From contig NZ_JABXYU010000001.1 of assembly GCF_013394795.1 (NCBI RefSeq), positions 1,426,001 to 1,490,000 of the forward strand: a stretch of DNA of 64,000 nt, read 5' to 3'. Made by a program: the position numbers and the translations under genes. The notes under the pieces are model-generated. The model had not been told where the DNA came from. It saw only the letters and a list, made by a program, of their open reading frames with translations, and searched no databases. Within the stretch, counting starts at the first letter, position 1; each line of letters begins with the position of its first letter. Origin of the DNA: Leptotrichia sp. oral taxon 223 (GTDB lineage: Bacteria > Fusobacteriota > Fusobacteriia > Fusobacteriales > Leptotrichiaceae). Below are positions 36,582-49,648 of this stretch, piece after piece.

Positions 36582-37472
36582 ATGAAAAAAGGTATCGGAA
36601 AATCACATAGTAAAATCATATTAATTGGAGAACATTCTGTCGTTTATGGCTATCCTGCCATTGCTATTCCTCTAAAAAAGATTGAAATTGAATGTCTAGT
36701 AGAAGAAGCCAAAACTAGTTTTTTTCATAACAAGACGGACACTCTCTCGGTTGCAGTTTTTACTGCATTAAAGCATTTAAAAAAAGAAAACGCAAGAATA
36801 AAATATAAAGTAACCTCTCAAATTCCGCCAAAACGTGGAATGGGTTCTTCAGCGGCTGTGAGCATTGCGGCAATTCGTGCTGTATTTGATTACTTTGGAA
36901 AAAGTTTGGAAGATGAATTGCTGGAAAAACTGGTTCACACGGCAGAAATTGTAGCTCACAACACACCAAGCGGGCTAGACGCCAAAACGTGCCTTAGCGA
37001 TAAAGCCATAAAATTTATAAAAAATAAGGGATTTTCCTACATTGACTTAAATCTTGACGCGTATCTTGTAATTGCAGATACAGGTATTTATGGAAATACT
37101 GGCGAAGCGATTCAGAATGTAAAAAGTTTAGGAAGCAAAGCTGATATTTTTTTAAAAAAATTAGGCGAATTGACAGATGAAACGGCTAAAATTTTAACTG
37201 AAACTGCTGAATCCAAAGAAGAAAAAGTCGATAAAATAGGAAAAATTATGACAAAGGCAAACACAGAACTCGAAAACTTGCATATAACCATTGAAAAAAC
37301 AGATTTATTTGTAAAAACAGCGATTGAAAAAGGAGCAAGCGGTGCAAAAATTTCTGGTGGCGGATTAGGAGGCTGTGTAATTGCACTTGCAAAAAATTTG
37401 GATATTGTAGAAAAGATAAAAAAAGGACTGATAAAATGTGGAGCAGAGAATATTTGGGTGGAGAAAATTTAA
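36582..37472 (+). CDS. mvk: Mevalonate kinase
   Basis: GHMP-family kinase that phosphorylates mevalonate, an early step of the mevalonate route to isoprenoids. KIILIGEHSVVYGYPAIAIP at residues 10-29 is the family N-terminal motif, PPKRGMGSSAAVSIAAIRA near 85 the ATP loop, and KISGGGLGGCVIAL near 255 motif 3. At 296 residues it is compact. An AAAAAGGAA ribosome site precedes the start. The diphosphomevalonate decarboxylase gene follows after 21 bases. Phosphomevalonate kinase and IPP isomerase, often in the same operon, are not in this window. Confidence 0.93.
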   Translation: MKKGIGKSHSKIILIGEHSVVYGYPAIAIPLKKIEIECLVEEAKTSFFHNKTDTLSVAVFTALKHLKKENARIKYKVTSQIPPKRGMGSSAAVSIAAIRAVFDYFGKSLEDELLEKLVHTAEIVAHNTPSGLDAKTCLSDKAIKFIKNKGFSYIDLNLDAYLVIADTGIYGNTGEAIQNVKSLGSKADIFLKKLGELTDETAKILTETAESKEEKVDKIGKIMTKANTELENLHITIEKTDLFVKTAIEKGASGAKISGGGLGGCVIALAKNLDIVEKIKKGLIKCGAENIWVEKI

Positions 37473-37493
37473 TAAAAAAATGAAGGAGAAAAA

Positions 37494-38480
37494 ATGGTAA
37501 AAGTCAAATCTTATGCTAATATTGCGATTGTAAAATACTGGGGGAAAAAAGATGCGGAAAAAATGATACCTGCCACAAGCAGTATTTCCCTTACTCTTAA
37601 CGATATGTTTACGGAAACAGAGATGGAATTCATAAATGATGAGGATATTAAAATTGCAGTTGAAAAAGAGATAAAAAAAAATAGAAATTGTGAAGATAAA
37701 TTTTTGGGTATGACAGACTTGTTTTATTTGAATGGAGAATTGCAGGATAGTGTGCATACGGAAAAGATTAGCAAAGTTGTGGATTTGTTCAGGGAAAATA
37801 GGAATCAGAAAGTAAAGATTTCTACAACAAATAATATGCCAACAGCTGCGGGACTTTCTTCCAGTTCGAGCGGTTTATCGGCTGTAATAAAGGCTTGCAA
37901 TGAACTTTTTGAAAAAAACTATACACAATCTGAACTTGCACAGATTTCAAAATTTGGTTCTGGTTCATCTTCGAGAAGTTTTTTTGGACCAATTGCGGCT
38001 TGGGATAAGGATACTGGAGAGATTTATGAGGTAAAGACAAATTTGAAACTGGCGATGATTGTGCTTGTGCTGAATGAAAATAAAAAGAAAATTTCAAGTC
38101 GAAATGGAATGGAGCTTTGTGCCAAAACTTCAACATATTTTGATGAGTGGGTAAAACAATCTGAAATTGACTTTATAAATATGAAAAAATATCTTGCTGA
38201 AAATGATTTTGAAAAAGTAGGAACTTTGACAGAAGAGAATGCTCTTAGAATGCACAAGACAACTGAAACTGCAAATCCCCCGTTTTCATATTTTAATGAA
38301 AAAACTTATGAAACAATGGATTTTATAAAAAATTTGAGAAATAATGGGGAAAAATGCTATTTTACGATGGATGCGGGGCCTAATGTGAAGGTACTTTGTT
38401 TGGAAGAGGACTTGGAGAAATTAGCAGGGATTTTTGGAGAAAAGTATAAGATTATTGTGAGTAAAACTGTGAAATTGTAA
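37494..38480 (+). CDS. mvaD: Diphosphomevalonate decarboxylase
   Basis: ATP-dependent decarboxylation of mevalonate 5-diphosphate to isopentenyl diphosphate. The GHMP-family member is recognised by SYANIAIVKYWGKKDAEKM at residues 5-23, the ATP loop NNMPTAAGLSSSSSGLSAV near 107-125, the catalytic region FGSGSSSRSFFGP near 152 and FTMDAGPNVKVL near 300. Length (328) is normal. It shares an operon with mvk behind AAGGAGAAAA. Its presence shows that the organism makes isoprenoids by the mevalonate route, which matters for interpreting the DXS-like gene at 20328. Confidence 0.95.
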   Translation: MVKVKSYANIAIVKYWGKKDAEKMIPATSSISLTLNDMFTETEMEFINDEDIKIAVEKEIKKNRNCEDKFLGMTDLFYLNGELQDSVHTEKISKVVDLFRENRNQKVKISTTNNMPTAAGLSSSSSGLSAVIKACNELFEKNYTQSELAQISKFGSGSSSRSFFGPIAAWDKDTGEIYEVKTNLKLAMIVLVLNENKKKISSRNGMELCAKTSTYFDEWVKQSEIDFINMKKYLAENDFEKVGTLTEENALRMHKTTETANPPFSYFNEKTYETMDFIKNLRNNGEKCYFTMDAGPNVKVLCLEEDLEKLAGIFGEKYKIIVSKTVKL

Positions 38481-38596
38481 TTGTGAAAATTAATTTGAAA
38501 TTGAAAATAAAAAATTATGATAATTCCGAAAATTGTTTGATTTTATCAGTTTAATATTGAAAGAGTTAAGATATATTTTGGAAAGGATTTTGAATA

Positions 38597-39154
38597 ATGG
38601 ATAAATTAAGAAAATTTGACATAGTTATAGGCATATTATTTGGAATTACGACAATAATTTTAATTTATTTATTTTTTAGTAATAACATATTTTTTATGTG
38701 GGCATTTCAGCGACACCGTAATATACTAAGCTGGTATATTAGACCACTATTTATTATTCCAATAATTTGGAGTGCATACAAAAAGATGTTTTCAGGAATT
38801 TCAATTTCTATTTTTGGTCTATTTACGAGTATGTTCTGGTTTCCGAAGCCAAATGCAACTAATCCTGAAATTGTAAAATTTTTAAATTTTGAAGCAAATT
38901 ATTTGAAAAGTGGATGGACAATAGATAAAATTGTCCTGCTTTTTACTGTTATAATTTTTTTTGTTTTTATAATAGTTTCAACTTGGACAAAAAACTGGAA
39001 ATTACTTTTATTAATTTTAATAGCAACTGCAATTCTTAAAATATTTAACAGCTACCTTTTAACTGGCAAGAGTGCATTGTCAATGTTAAAGCCTGCAGTT
39101 ACTGGATTAATTATTTGTGTGATAGTTGTATTTTGTTTAAAAAAGAAAAACTGA
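38597..39154 (+). CDS. Membrane protein of unknown function
   Basis: A 185-residue protein with about five hydrophobic segments (roughly 10-30, 45-60, 65-82, 110-128, 134-152, and a last one near 160-180). I do not recognise a family. Aromatic residues cluster in FFMWAFQRHRN near 33 and SMFWFPKPNATNP near 78. It ends in a basic KKKN, consistent with a cytoplasmic C-terminus. An AAAGGA ribosome site lies 9 bases before the ATG. It lies between mvaD and mutL and may be transcribed with mutL, whose GTG start follows 20 bases after its stop. Confidence 0.75.
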   Translation: MDKLRKFDIVIGILFGITTIILIYLFFSNNIFFMWAFQRHRNILSWYIRPLFIIPIIWSAYKKMFSGISISIFGLFTSMFWFPKPNATNPEIVKFLNFEANYLKSGWTIDKIVLLFTVIIFFVFIIVSTWTKNWKLLLLILIATAILKIFNSYLLTGKSALSMLKPAVTGLIICVIVVFCLKKKN

Positions 39155-39173
39155 TGAAAAAGGAGGATAAATT

Positions 39174-41249
39174 GTGGGATATATAAAAATACTAGATGAA
39201 AAAGTGTCAAATATTATTGCTGCTGGGGAAGTCGTTGAAAATCCTGCTTCAATGATTAAGGAAATGATTGAGAACTCGCTGGATGCAAAGGCTACGATGA
39301 TAAAAATTGAGGTTTTTAAAGCTGGAACGGATGTTAAAGTAAGTGATAATGGAATTGGGATGGATAAGGACGATACGCTTTTGTCAGTGGAGCGGCATGC
39401 TACTTCTAAAATTAAGGAAAAGGAAGATGTTTTTAATTTAAACACTTATGGCTTTCGTGGAGAGGCTTTATCATCTATTGCGGCGGTGTCTAAGCTTACG
39501 ATTACTACACGTTCTGAAAATAGCCTTGTGGGATATAAAATTGGCTGTTATGGCGGAGTTGTGAGAAAATTTGAGGAAGTTTCGAGAAATGTTGGGACAG
39601 AAATGGAAGTCAGGGATTTATTTTACAATACGCCTGCCAGACGGAAATTTTTGCGAAAAATGTCAACAGAATATGGTAAAATCAGGGATATTGTACTAAA
39701 GGAAGCACTTTCAAACAGTAATGTGGCATTTTCACTGGAACTGGATGGGAAAAGCACGATAAAAACAAGTGGAAAAGGTATTGAAAACACAATTCTTGAA
39801 TTGTTTGGAAAGTCAGTTTTGAAAAATTTGAAAAAATTTGAATACGGATATTTAGGAAATGTGGAAATTTTGCGAAGTTCAAAGGACTTTATGTTTACTT
39901 TTGTAAATAACCGATATGTCAAGTCAGCAACTATTGAACGTGCTGTTATAGACGGCTATTATACTAAATTAATGAAGGGGAAATACCCGTTTGCCATTAT
40001 TTTTTACAATACTGATCCAAAGGAAATTGATGTAAATGTTCATCCATCCAAAAAAATAATAAAATTCTCAAATGATAGAATTGTTTATAATGAAATAAAA
40101 TCAGCAATTGATGACTTTTTTTATTATAACGACAGGGAAAACTGGCAGCCAAATATTGACTTAATAAAGAAAAATATTAACATTAATGAGAATGTCGCTG
40201 TGGAAAACGATGACTTGTTTTCTGACGATATTTTAAAAGGGGAAAACCAAAAAGTTGTAAGTTTGGAAACTTTTGATGGAAAGATTTTAGAAAATACTAA
40301 AAATTCAAATGAGAAAGATAATTTTTTAGCAGATGATTTTAATAAAAATGATAGAAATTCTGAGTTTTTTGATAATTCTGAAAATATTACATATAATAAT
40401 TTTTCAAATGATGAAAATTTTGTAAATAGTAAAAACGAAAACAACTCAAAACTTGATGAAATTTGGAATAAAATGAATAAAAATTCAAATAAAATTGTGG
40501 AAAATAATATGGAAAATTTTGAAACTGAAGATAAATTTCAGACAAAAAAATGGGAACATAATAGCAATTTTGAAAATTACAAAAATTCTGGTGAACACAG
40601 AAATTTTGATATTATAAATGAAAATACTACAGATGAATCCCATTATAAAGTCGGAACGTTTGAAAAGCATGTTGGAAAGCAGTTTTATTATGATATTCTA
40701 GGGCAGATTTTTGACACATATATTCTCGTTCGTAGAGATGACGAACTGGAAATTTATGATCAGCATATTATTCACGAGAGAATTTTGTATGAAGAGCTAA
40801 AGGATAAATTCTATAATAAGAAAATTGAATCGCAGCATTTATTATTGCCTCTAAAAATGGAAGTTACACAAATTGAAAAAAATATTATTTTTGAGAATAT
40901 CGAAATTTTTAGAGATTTTGGATTTGATATTGATGAGTTTTCAGAAGATGAAATTGTAATTCGTGCTGTGCCTGCATTTGACTTTCGGGATAGCATTGAA
41001 AATGTGTTTTTACAGTTGCTCATGGATTTGAAAAATGAAGTGGAAATAAAGGATTTACGGGAAAATATTATTATTTCGATGTCATGTAAGGGGGCTGTAA
41101 AGGCTGGACAAAGGCTTGATATGTTTGAAATGCAGAATATGGTGCGAAGGATTCATGAAGTGGGGAAATATACGTGTCCGCACGGGCGTCCAATTATTGT
41201 GAAATTGAGTAAAAATGACTTGGACAAAATGTTTGGCAGAAAAAAATAG
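39174..41249 (+). CDS. mutL: DNA mismatch repair protein MutL
   Basis: Links MutS recognition to strand incision. The GHKL ATPase (residues 1-330) has ENSLDAKA, DNGIGM, GFRGEAL and GTEMEVRDLFYNTPAR. A ~170-residue linker (330-500) is very rich in Asn, Glu, Asp and Lys. The C-terminal domain carries the endonuclease motif DQHIIHERILYEE near 529 together with SCKGAVKAGQ and CPHGRP, so it is a nicking MutL, as expected in a bacterium without MutH. At 691 residues it is long because of the linker. The start is GTG after AAGGAGGATAAATT. MutS, often adjacent, is not in the window. Confidence 0.96.
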   Translation: MGYIKILDEKVSNIIAAGEVVENPASMIKEMIENSLDAKATMIKIEVFKAGTDVKVSDNGIGMDKDDTLLSVERHATSKIKEKEDVFNLNTYGFRGEALSSIAAVSKLTITTRSENSLVGYKIGCYGGVVRKFEEVSRNVGTEMEVRDLFYNTPARRKFLRKMSTEYGKIRDIVLKEALSNSNVAFSLELDGKSTIKTSGKGIENTILELFGKSVLKNLKKFEYGYLGNVEILRSSKDFMFTFVNNRYVKSATIERAVIDGYYTKLMKGKYPFAIIFYNTDPKEIDVNVHPSKKIIKFSNDRIVYNEIKSAIDDFFYYNDRENWQPNIDLIKKNININENVAVENDDLFSDDILKGENQKVVSLETFDGKILENTKNSNEKDNFLADDFNKNDRNSEFFDNSENITYNNFSNDENFVNSKNENNSKLDEIWNKMNKNSNKIVENNMENFETEDKFQTKKWEHNSNFENYKNSGEHRNFDIINENTTDESHYKVGTFEKHVGKQFYYDILGQIFDTYILVRRDDELEIYDQHIIHERILYEELKDKFYNKKIESQHLLLPLKMEVTQIEKNIIFENIEIFRDFGFDIDEFSEDEIVIRAVPAFDFRDSIENVFLQLLMDLKNEVEIKDLRENIIISMSCKGAVKAGQRLDMFEMQNMVRRIHEVGKYTCPHGRPIIVKLSKNDLDKMFGRKK

Positions 41250-41298
41250 GGGGAAAAACAGGAAAAATCAAAAAAACTTTTGACAATAAGGAAAAAAT

Positions 41299-41769
41299 AT
41301 GATAAGAATTAATGTAGTATGTATTGGAAAAATTAAAGACAGATACATAAAAGAGGGAATAGCAGAGTTTTCAAAGAGGTTGTCAAAATACGTAAAATTG
41401 GATATAGTTGAACTGGCTGAAGAAGATGATAACAAGGGAATTGAAAATGCAATAAATTCCGAAACTGAGAGAATAATAAATGCTATTTCAAAAAGAAATT
41501 ATTCATACAATATTTTGCTTGACTTAAATGGAAAAATGCTAACTTCTGAAGAAATGGCAGAAAAAATCGAAAAAATTTCCATGACAAGCAGTGAAATTAG
41601 TTTCATAATTGGCGGATCCAATGGTGTAAATGATAACTTGCGAAAAATCGTAGACTTTAGGCTATGCTTTTCACCAATGACATTTCCGCATCAGCTTATG
41701 CGGTTAATTTTGACAGAGCAAATATACAGATGGATTTCAATTAATAATAATATAAAATATCATAAATAA
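41299..41769 (+). CDS. rlmH: 23S rRNA (pseudouridine-1915) N3-methyltransferase
   Basis: SPOUT-class enzyme that methylates pseudouridine 1915 in helix 69 of 23S rRNA. The 156 residues start INVVCIGKIKDRYIKEGIAE and contain the cofactor knot LLDLNGKMLTSEEMA near 75, FIIGGSNGV near 102 and SPMTFPHQLMRLILTEQIYRW near 125-145, all diagnostic. It ends NNNIKYHK, as in most RlmH. It lies 49 bases after mutL and 12 before the acidic protein gene, so it is probably part of one unit. Confidence 0.97.
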   Translation: MIRINVVCIGKIKDRYIKEGIAEFSKRLSKYVKLDIVELAEEDDNKGIENAINSETERIINAISKRNYSYNILLDLNGKMLTSEEMAEKIEKISMTSSEISFIIGGSNGVNDNLRKIVDFRLCFSPMTFPHQLMRLILTEQIYRWISINNNIKYHK

Positions 41770-41781
41770 TGGAGGAAAAAT

Positions 41782-42207
41782 ATGTATTCTGCTGGGGAAG
41801 AATTTGAAAGAATTAATAACGAAGGAGATGTAGAAGGATATACTTGCCTTTCCAATGTTACGGTAGGAGATAAGGAATATTTGGTTTGTGATGATGAAAC
41901 TGGAGAAAAGAAAGTATTTTATTATGACAGTATTGAAGAGGAACTGTATGATTTAGATGAAGATGAGGAAGATCAGGTGCTGGAAATATGGAATGACGAA
42001 TATTACGGTGCTGACAAAGACTATATGTACTGGAATGAGGATTTTGGGGAATACGATAAAGATGAAAATTCGGATGGAGAGTATGACGAAGGCAACTTTG
42101 ACGCATTGGATGACGATGACAATACTGATTTTTTTGATGATGAGGACGAAGATGACGAGGATTTATCAGAATTTCTAGATGATTTCTTTGATGATGAAGA
42201 TGAATAA
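41782..42207 (+). CDS. Extremely acidic protein of unknown function
   Basis: A 141-residue protein with a pI certain to be very low. The first ~50 residues look folded (GYTCLSNVTVGDKEYLVCDDE, then GEKKVFYYDS) and could be a small beta-domain that recalls DUF1292-type proteins, though I cannot confirm this. From about residue 52 onward Asp and Glu dominate, with tyrosines and tryptophans between, and the final ~35 residues are almost entirely acidic. It has a GGAGGAAAA ribosome site, so it is translated. It sits between rlmH and an unknown gene before lysS; an RNA- or ribosome-related partner is possible but speculative. Confidence 0.8.
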   Translation: MYSAGEEFERINNEGDVEGYTCLSNVTVGDKEYLVCDDETGEKKVFYYDSIEEELYDLDEDEEDQVLEIWNDEYYGADKDYMYWNEDFGEYDKDENSDGEYDEGNFDALDDDDNTDFFDDEDEDDEDLSEFLDDFFDDEDE

Positions 42208-42227
42208 ATAAAAAATAAAGGAATAAA

Positions 42228-42599
42228 ATGAAAATAAAAATAAAGAGTTTAGATAACTTTAAACAAAATTATGAAAAATTATTTAATCTGGAAAAAATAA
42301 TAAATCTTGAAGAAAAAAAAGAATATCATTATAAAGATGAATACGGAAACTGCAAAATTATTGATAAAAATGATTCTATAGAGATTTATCGCTATGGACA
42401 AATCAATTCCAAGCAAATATTCAAGAACAATAAAAATACTTTATTTACCTATATTACAAAGCAGTTTCATGGAAAATATGAGATTTTTACAAAAAAATTT
42501 GAAAAAGAAAATGGAAAAATAATGCTGGAATATGATATAATACATCGTAATGAAATAATAAACAGCATAAATTTAGAAATACAATTTATAGATATTTAA
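42228..42599 (+). CDS. Hypothetical protein
   Basis: A 123-residue protein I do not recognise. It has no signal peptide or membrane segment and is rich in Lys, Asn, Glu and Ile. The alternating pattern KIIDKNDSIEIYRYGQINSK, then YITKQFHGKYEIFTKKFE, suggests a beta-sheet of short strands, as in small antiparallel barrels. It follows the acidic protein by 20 bases with AAAGGAATAAA as a ribosome site, and precedes lysS by 21, so it is likely co-transcribed. No function is proposed. Confidence 0.7.
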   Translation: MKIKIKSLDNFKQNYEKLFNLEKIINLEEKKEYHYKDEYGNCKIIDKNDSIEIYRYGQINSKQIFKNNKNTLFTYITKQFHGKYEIFTKKFEKENGKIMLEYDIIHRNEIINSINLEIQFIDI

Positions 42600-42620
42600 A
42601 AAAGCAGAAAGGAAAAGTGA

Positions 42621-44105
42621 ATGAGTAATCAAAACCGCAATGACAATGGTATTATAAAAGAAAAATTAAAAAAAGTAGAAGAACTAAAAGAAATAGGCAT
42701 TGAGCCATATGGACGAAAATATGAAAAATTAAATGATATTGCAGAAATAAATCAATATGATGAAACTTGTGACAAAGTATTCAAAACAGCGGGAAGAATC
42801 GTTGCCTTCAGAAGAATGGGGAAAAATGGATTTGGGCAAATTCAGGATCCAACTGGAAAAATTCAATACTATGTAAAAAAAGATGAAGTTGGAGAAGAAC
42901 AGTATGAAATTTATAAAAAAATGGGACTTGGAGATTTTATCGGGATTGAAGGGAAACTTTTTAGAACTAATACTGGAGAATTGACTCTAAGAGTTATTTC
43001 GTTTAAAGTCCTGTCAAAAAATATTCGTCCGCTTCCAGAAAAGTTCCATGGACTGACTAATATAGAAACCCGTTACAGACAAAGATACGTGGATCTTGTA
43101 ATGAACAGGGAAGTTATGGAAACTATGAAAAAAAGATTCCAGATTATAAGATTTTTTAGAAACTATCTTGAAAAGCACGGATTTACAGAAGTGGAAACTC
43201 CAATGATGCACCCAGTTGCTGGAGGAGCTACAGCAAGACCATTTGTAACACATCATAATGCGCTTGATATGGATCTGTTCTTAAGAATAGCGCCTGAATT
43301 GTATTTAAAAAGGCTGCTTGTAGGTGGATTTGAAAAAGTGTTTGAAATAAACAGAAGTTTTAGGAATGAAGGAATTTCAATAAAGCACAATCCAGAATTT
43401 ACAATGATGGAGCTGTATCAGGCTTATGCTGATTTTAACGATATGATGGACTTGACAGAAGATTTAATTTCGAGTTTGACATTTGAATTACACGGTAAAT
43501 ATGAAATTGAATACGAAGATAGGGACATTAACATGGCAAAACCTTGGCGACGTGTTACAATGAAAGATATTGTAAAAGAGACAACTGGATTTGATTTTGA
43601 CACAGTTAGCAGTGATGAAGATGCAATAAGTAAAGCTAAAGAAATGAATATTCCACTAGAAAAGGACAGAACTTATACAAAATATGGAATCTTAAACTTG
43701 ATATTTGAGGAAAAAGTAGAGGAAACTTTATTAAATCCAACATTTATTACTGAATATCCAAAAGAAATTTCTCCGCTTTCAAAAAATCAGAAAGGTGAAA
43801 CTGAATGGGTAGACAGATTTGAGTTATTCATTTCAGGAAGAGAATTTGCCAATGCCTATTCAGAATTAAATGATCCAAGAGATCAGAAGGAAAGATTTGA
43901 AGAACAGGTGAAATTAAAAGAAGCTGGAGATGATGAAGCCCAAGGGATGGACTTAGACTATATCCGTGCCTTAGAATACGGAATGCCACCAGCAGGAGGG
44001 CTTGGAATAGGAATTGACAGATTAGTTATGTTGCAGACAAATTCTGCTTCAATAAGGGACGTTATTTTATTCCCAACTTTAAGAAAAGAAGATATTGAAT
44101 TATAA
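42621..44105 (+). CDS. lysS: Lysyl-tRNA synthetase, class II
   Basis: Charges tRNA-Lys. The N-terminal OB-fold anticodon domain includes [21 protein letters not shown] near 55-75. Class II motif 1 lies near [18 protein letters not shown], motif 2 is [20 protein letters not shown] near 250, and motif 3 is [13 protein letters not shown] near 460. At 494 residues it has the usual length. An AGAAAGGAAAAG ribosome site precedes the ATG and a terminator follows. No T-box leader was seen upstream; the gene appears to be read through from rlmH or a nearby unseen promoter. Confidence 0.97.
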   Translation: MSNQNRNDNGIIKEKLKKVEELKEIGIEPYGRKYEKLNDIAEINQYDETCDKVFKTAGRIVAFRRMGKNGFGQIQDPTGKIQYYVKKDEVGEEQYEIYKKMGLGDFIGIEGKLFRTNTGELTLRVISFKVLSKNIRPLPEKFHGLTNIETRYRQRYVDLVMNREVMETMKKRFQIIRFFRNYLEKHGFTEVETPMMHPVAGGATARPFVTHHNALDMDLFLRIAPELYLKRLLVGGFEKVFEINRSFRNEGISIKHNPEFTMMELYQAYADFNDMMDLTEDLISSLTFELHGKYEIEYEDRDINMAKPWRRVTMKDIVKETTGFDFDTVSSDEDAISKAKEMNIPLEKDRTYTKYGILNLIFEEKVEETLLNPTFITEYPKEISPLSKNQKGETEWVDRFELFISGREFANAYSELNDPRDQKERFEEQVKLKEAGDDEAQGMDLDYIRALEYGMPPAGGLGIGIDRLVMLQTNSASIRDVILFPTLRKEDIEL

Positions 44106-44121
44106 TTTTTAAGATAAATAA

Positions 44122-44158
44122 AAAAACTCTAGATTCGTATAAAACTTAGAGTTTTTAT
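44122..44158 (+). terminator. Rho-independent terminator after lysS
   Basis: Stem AAAAACTCTA (44122-44131) with TAGAGTTTTT (44147-44156). The arms are the same as those of the terminator at 36386, while the loops differ. Confidence 0.85.
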
Positions 44159-44196
44159 TATATATTTTAGTGCTGCACTTGATTATACAATACACC

Positions 44197-44250
44197 TAGG
44201 AAATTTTTTTGAAAAAAGTAGTTGACAAAGAAATCCAATTATGATAATAT
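44197..44250 (+). promoter_or_regulatory. rRNA operon promoter with A/T-tract upstream element
   Basis: TTGACA (44222-44227), 17-base spacer, TAATAT (44245-44250). Upstream are T7 and A6 tracts resembling an UP element. Bases 44197-44225 are identical to 59728-59756 in front of the tRNA cluster, a shared block of 29 bases that ends inside the -35 box. The gap from lysS to 16S contains this promoter and the processing leader. Confidence 0.85.
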
Positions 44251-44287
44251 ATATCTTGTCGATACAAAACTGTGTCGAAGGACAATT

Positions 44288-44361
44288 GAGATAAGAATAG
44301 AAGAAGCAACAATGTGTAAAAGATAGATAAAAGTCAAGAATGCTTATGCAAATAAGATTCT
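44288..44361 (+). other. 16S leader: processing-stem arm and leader hairpin
   Basis: Bases 44288-44311 (GAGATAAGAATAGAAGAAGC and flanks) can pair, with a small bulge, with 45932-45953 beyond the 3' end of 16S (CTGCTTCTTCTTATGTCTC). This is the expected RNase III-type stem enclosing pre-16S. A separate hairpin AGAAT-CTTAT with ATAAG-ATTCT occupies 44337-44361. Confidence 0.6.
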
Positions 44362-44400
44362 CGTCAAGACAAAGGTGAAATTAAATATATGAAGATATAT

Positions 44401-45912
<1,512 letters not shown>

Positions 45913-45958
45913 CTAAGGAGCCAGTTCACTAGCTGCTTCTTCTTATGTCTCTGTTCAG

Positions 45959-45989
45959 GACAATGGGAAATGAATAGTAGGTAAAAGAT
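45959..45989 (+). other. Pre-23S processing stem, 5' arm (3' arm 48928-48960)
   Basis: About 30 bases of the 16S-23S spacer (45959-45989) are complementary, with few mismatches, to 48928-48960 just after 23S. The arms share CAATGGGAAAT against ATTTCTCATTG and AAAAGAT against ATCTTTT. This encloses pre-23S for RNase III cleavage. The whole spacer is ~108 bases and carries no tRNA gene, unlike many bacterial rRNA operons. Confidence 0.8.
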
Positions 45990-46020
45990 TACAATGAACT
46001 GGAGTAAAAGTTATTCTGGA

Positions 46021-48923
<2,903 letters not shown>

Positions 48924-48980
48924 GTTGATCTTTTACTGCTACTATTTATTTCTCATTGTCTTAACTTGACAATTTAATTA

Positions 48981-49096
48981 AGTTTGGTGATGCTAGCAGC
49001 AGGGATACACCCGGTCACATTTCGAACCCGGCAGTTAAGTCTGCTTACGCCTACGATACTTGGATTCGTCCCGGGAAAATAGGCAGTTGCCAAACT
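48981..49096 (+). rRNA. rrf: 5S ribosomal RNA
   Basis: About 116 bases, delimited by complementary ends AGTTTGG (48981-48987) and CCAAACT (49090-49096). The conserved CCGGTCACATTTCGAACCCG loop and the following stem are present. It lies 58 bases after 23S. Confidence 0.95.
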
Positions 49097-49111
49097 TTTT
49101 TTCTTTTGTGT

Positions 49112-49188
49112 GTCTCCGTAGCTCAGCCGGTTAGAGCATCTGACTGTTAATCAGAGGGTCGTTGGTTCGAGTCCAACCGGGGACGCCA
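49112..49188 (+). tRNA. tRNA-Asn (GTT)
   Basis: Cloverleaf with acceptor GTCTCCG pairing CGGGGAC, D-arm AGCTCAGCCGGTTAGAGC, anticodon loop CTGTTAA with anticodon GTT, and T-arm GTTGG-TTCGAGT-CCAAC. CCA is encoded. It follows 5S by 15 bases and is the last gene of the rRNA operon. Confidence 0.97.
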
Positions 49189-49316
49189 CTTTTTTTTGTG
49201 AAAATTCCATGAGGATTTAAAGAAAAAAGACATAAAGTATTGTACAGTAGTATATTAATGAATAGAACTGTTGTAAATATCAAGATAGTAAATTACTGCA
49301 AGAATATTGTTAACTA

Positions 49317-49358
49317 GACAAGAAAACTTTGTTTAAAAAGGTTTTTTGTCTTTTTTTG
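49317..49358 (+). terminator. Terminator of rRNA operon
   Basis: Stem of about 9 pairs, GACAAGAAA (49317-49325) with TTTTTTGTC (49342-49350), followed by seven T. From here to 49648 the DNA is AT-rich without a gene. It has a CTATTT...AAATAG palindrome near 49440-49455 and a TATACT box (49597-49602) that probably begins the next transcript. Confidence 0.75.
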
Positions 49359-49648
49359 TTTTCAGGAAAGTAAATTTATGCTTTTTATTTGCAGGTTTGT
49401 GTATAGTATATAATAATTTAAAATTTATTAAACATTTTCTATTTAAAAGGCGGAAATAGTACTAGTAGTTGTAAAATAAATTTGTTTATTTTTATATATG
49501 GGTTTTAGAGAGTATTTGATGCCTGTGATGTGATAATTTTTATTATAAAAATGGATAAATAGTATTTGTTTTCTTTATTTTGTATTTTATTTTTGGTATA
49601 CTGTAGTAAATGTGTTTAGAGATGTTTAAAATTATGGGTGGAAATAGT

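Noticed and set aside
42500-42620. T-box leader before lysS
   Set aside because: No specifier-loop structure or T-box core sequence; the gap is only ~20 bases after another gene.
45913-46020. tRNA-Ile or tRNA-Ala in the 16S-23S spacer
   Set aside because: The spacer is about 108 bases, most of it processing stem; no cloverleaf fits.
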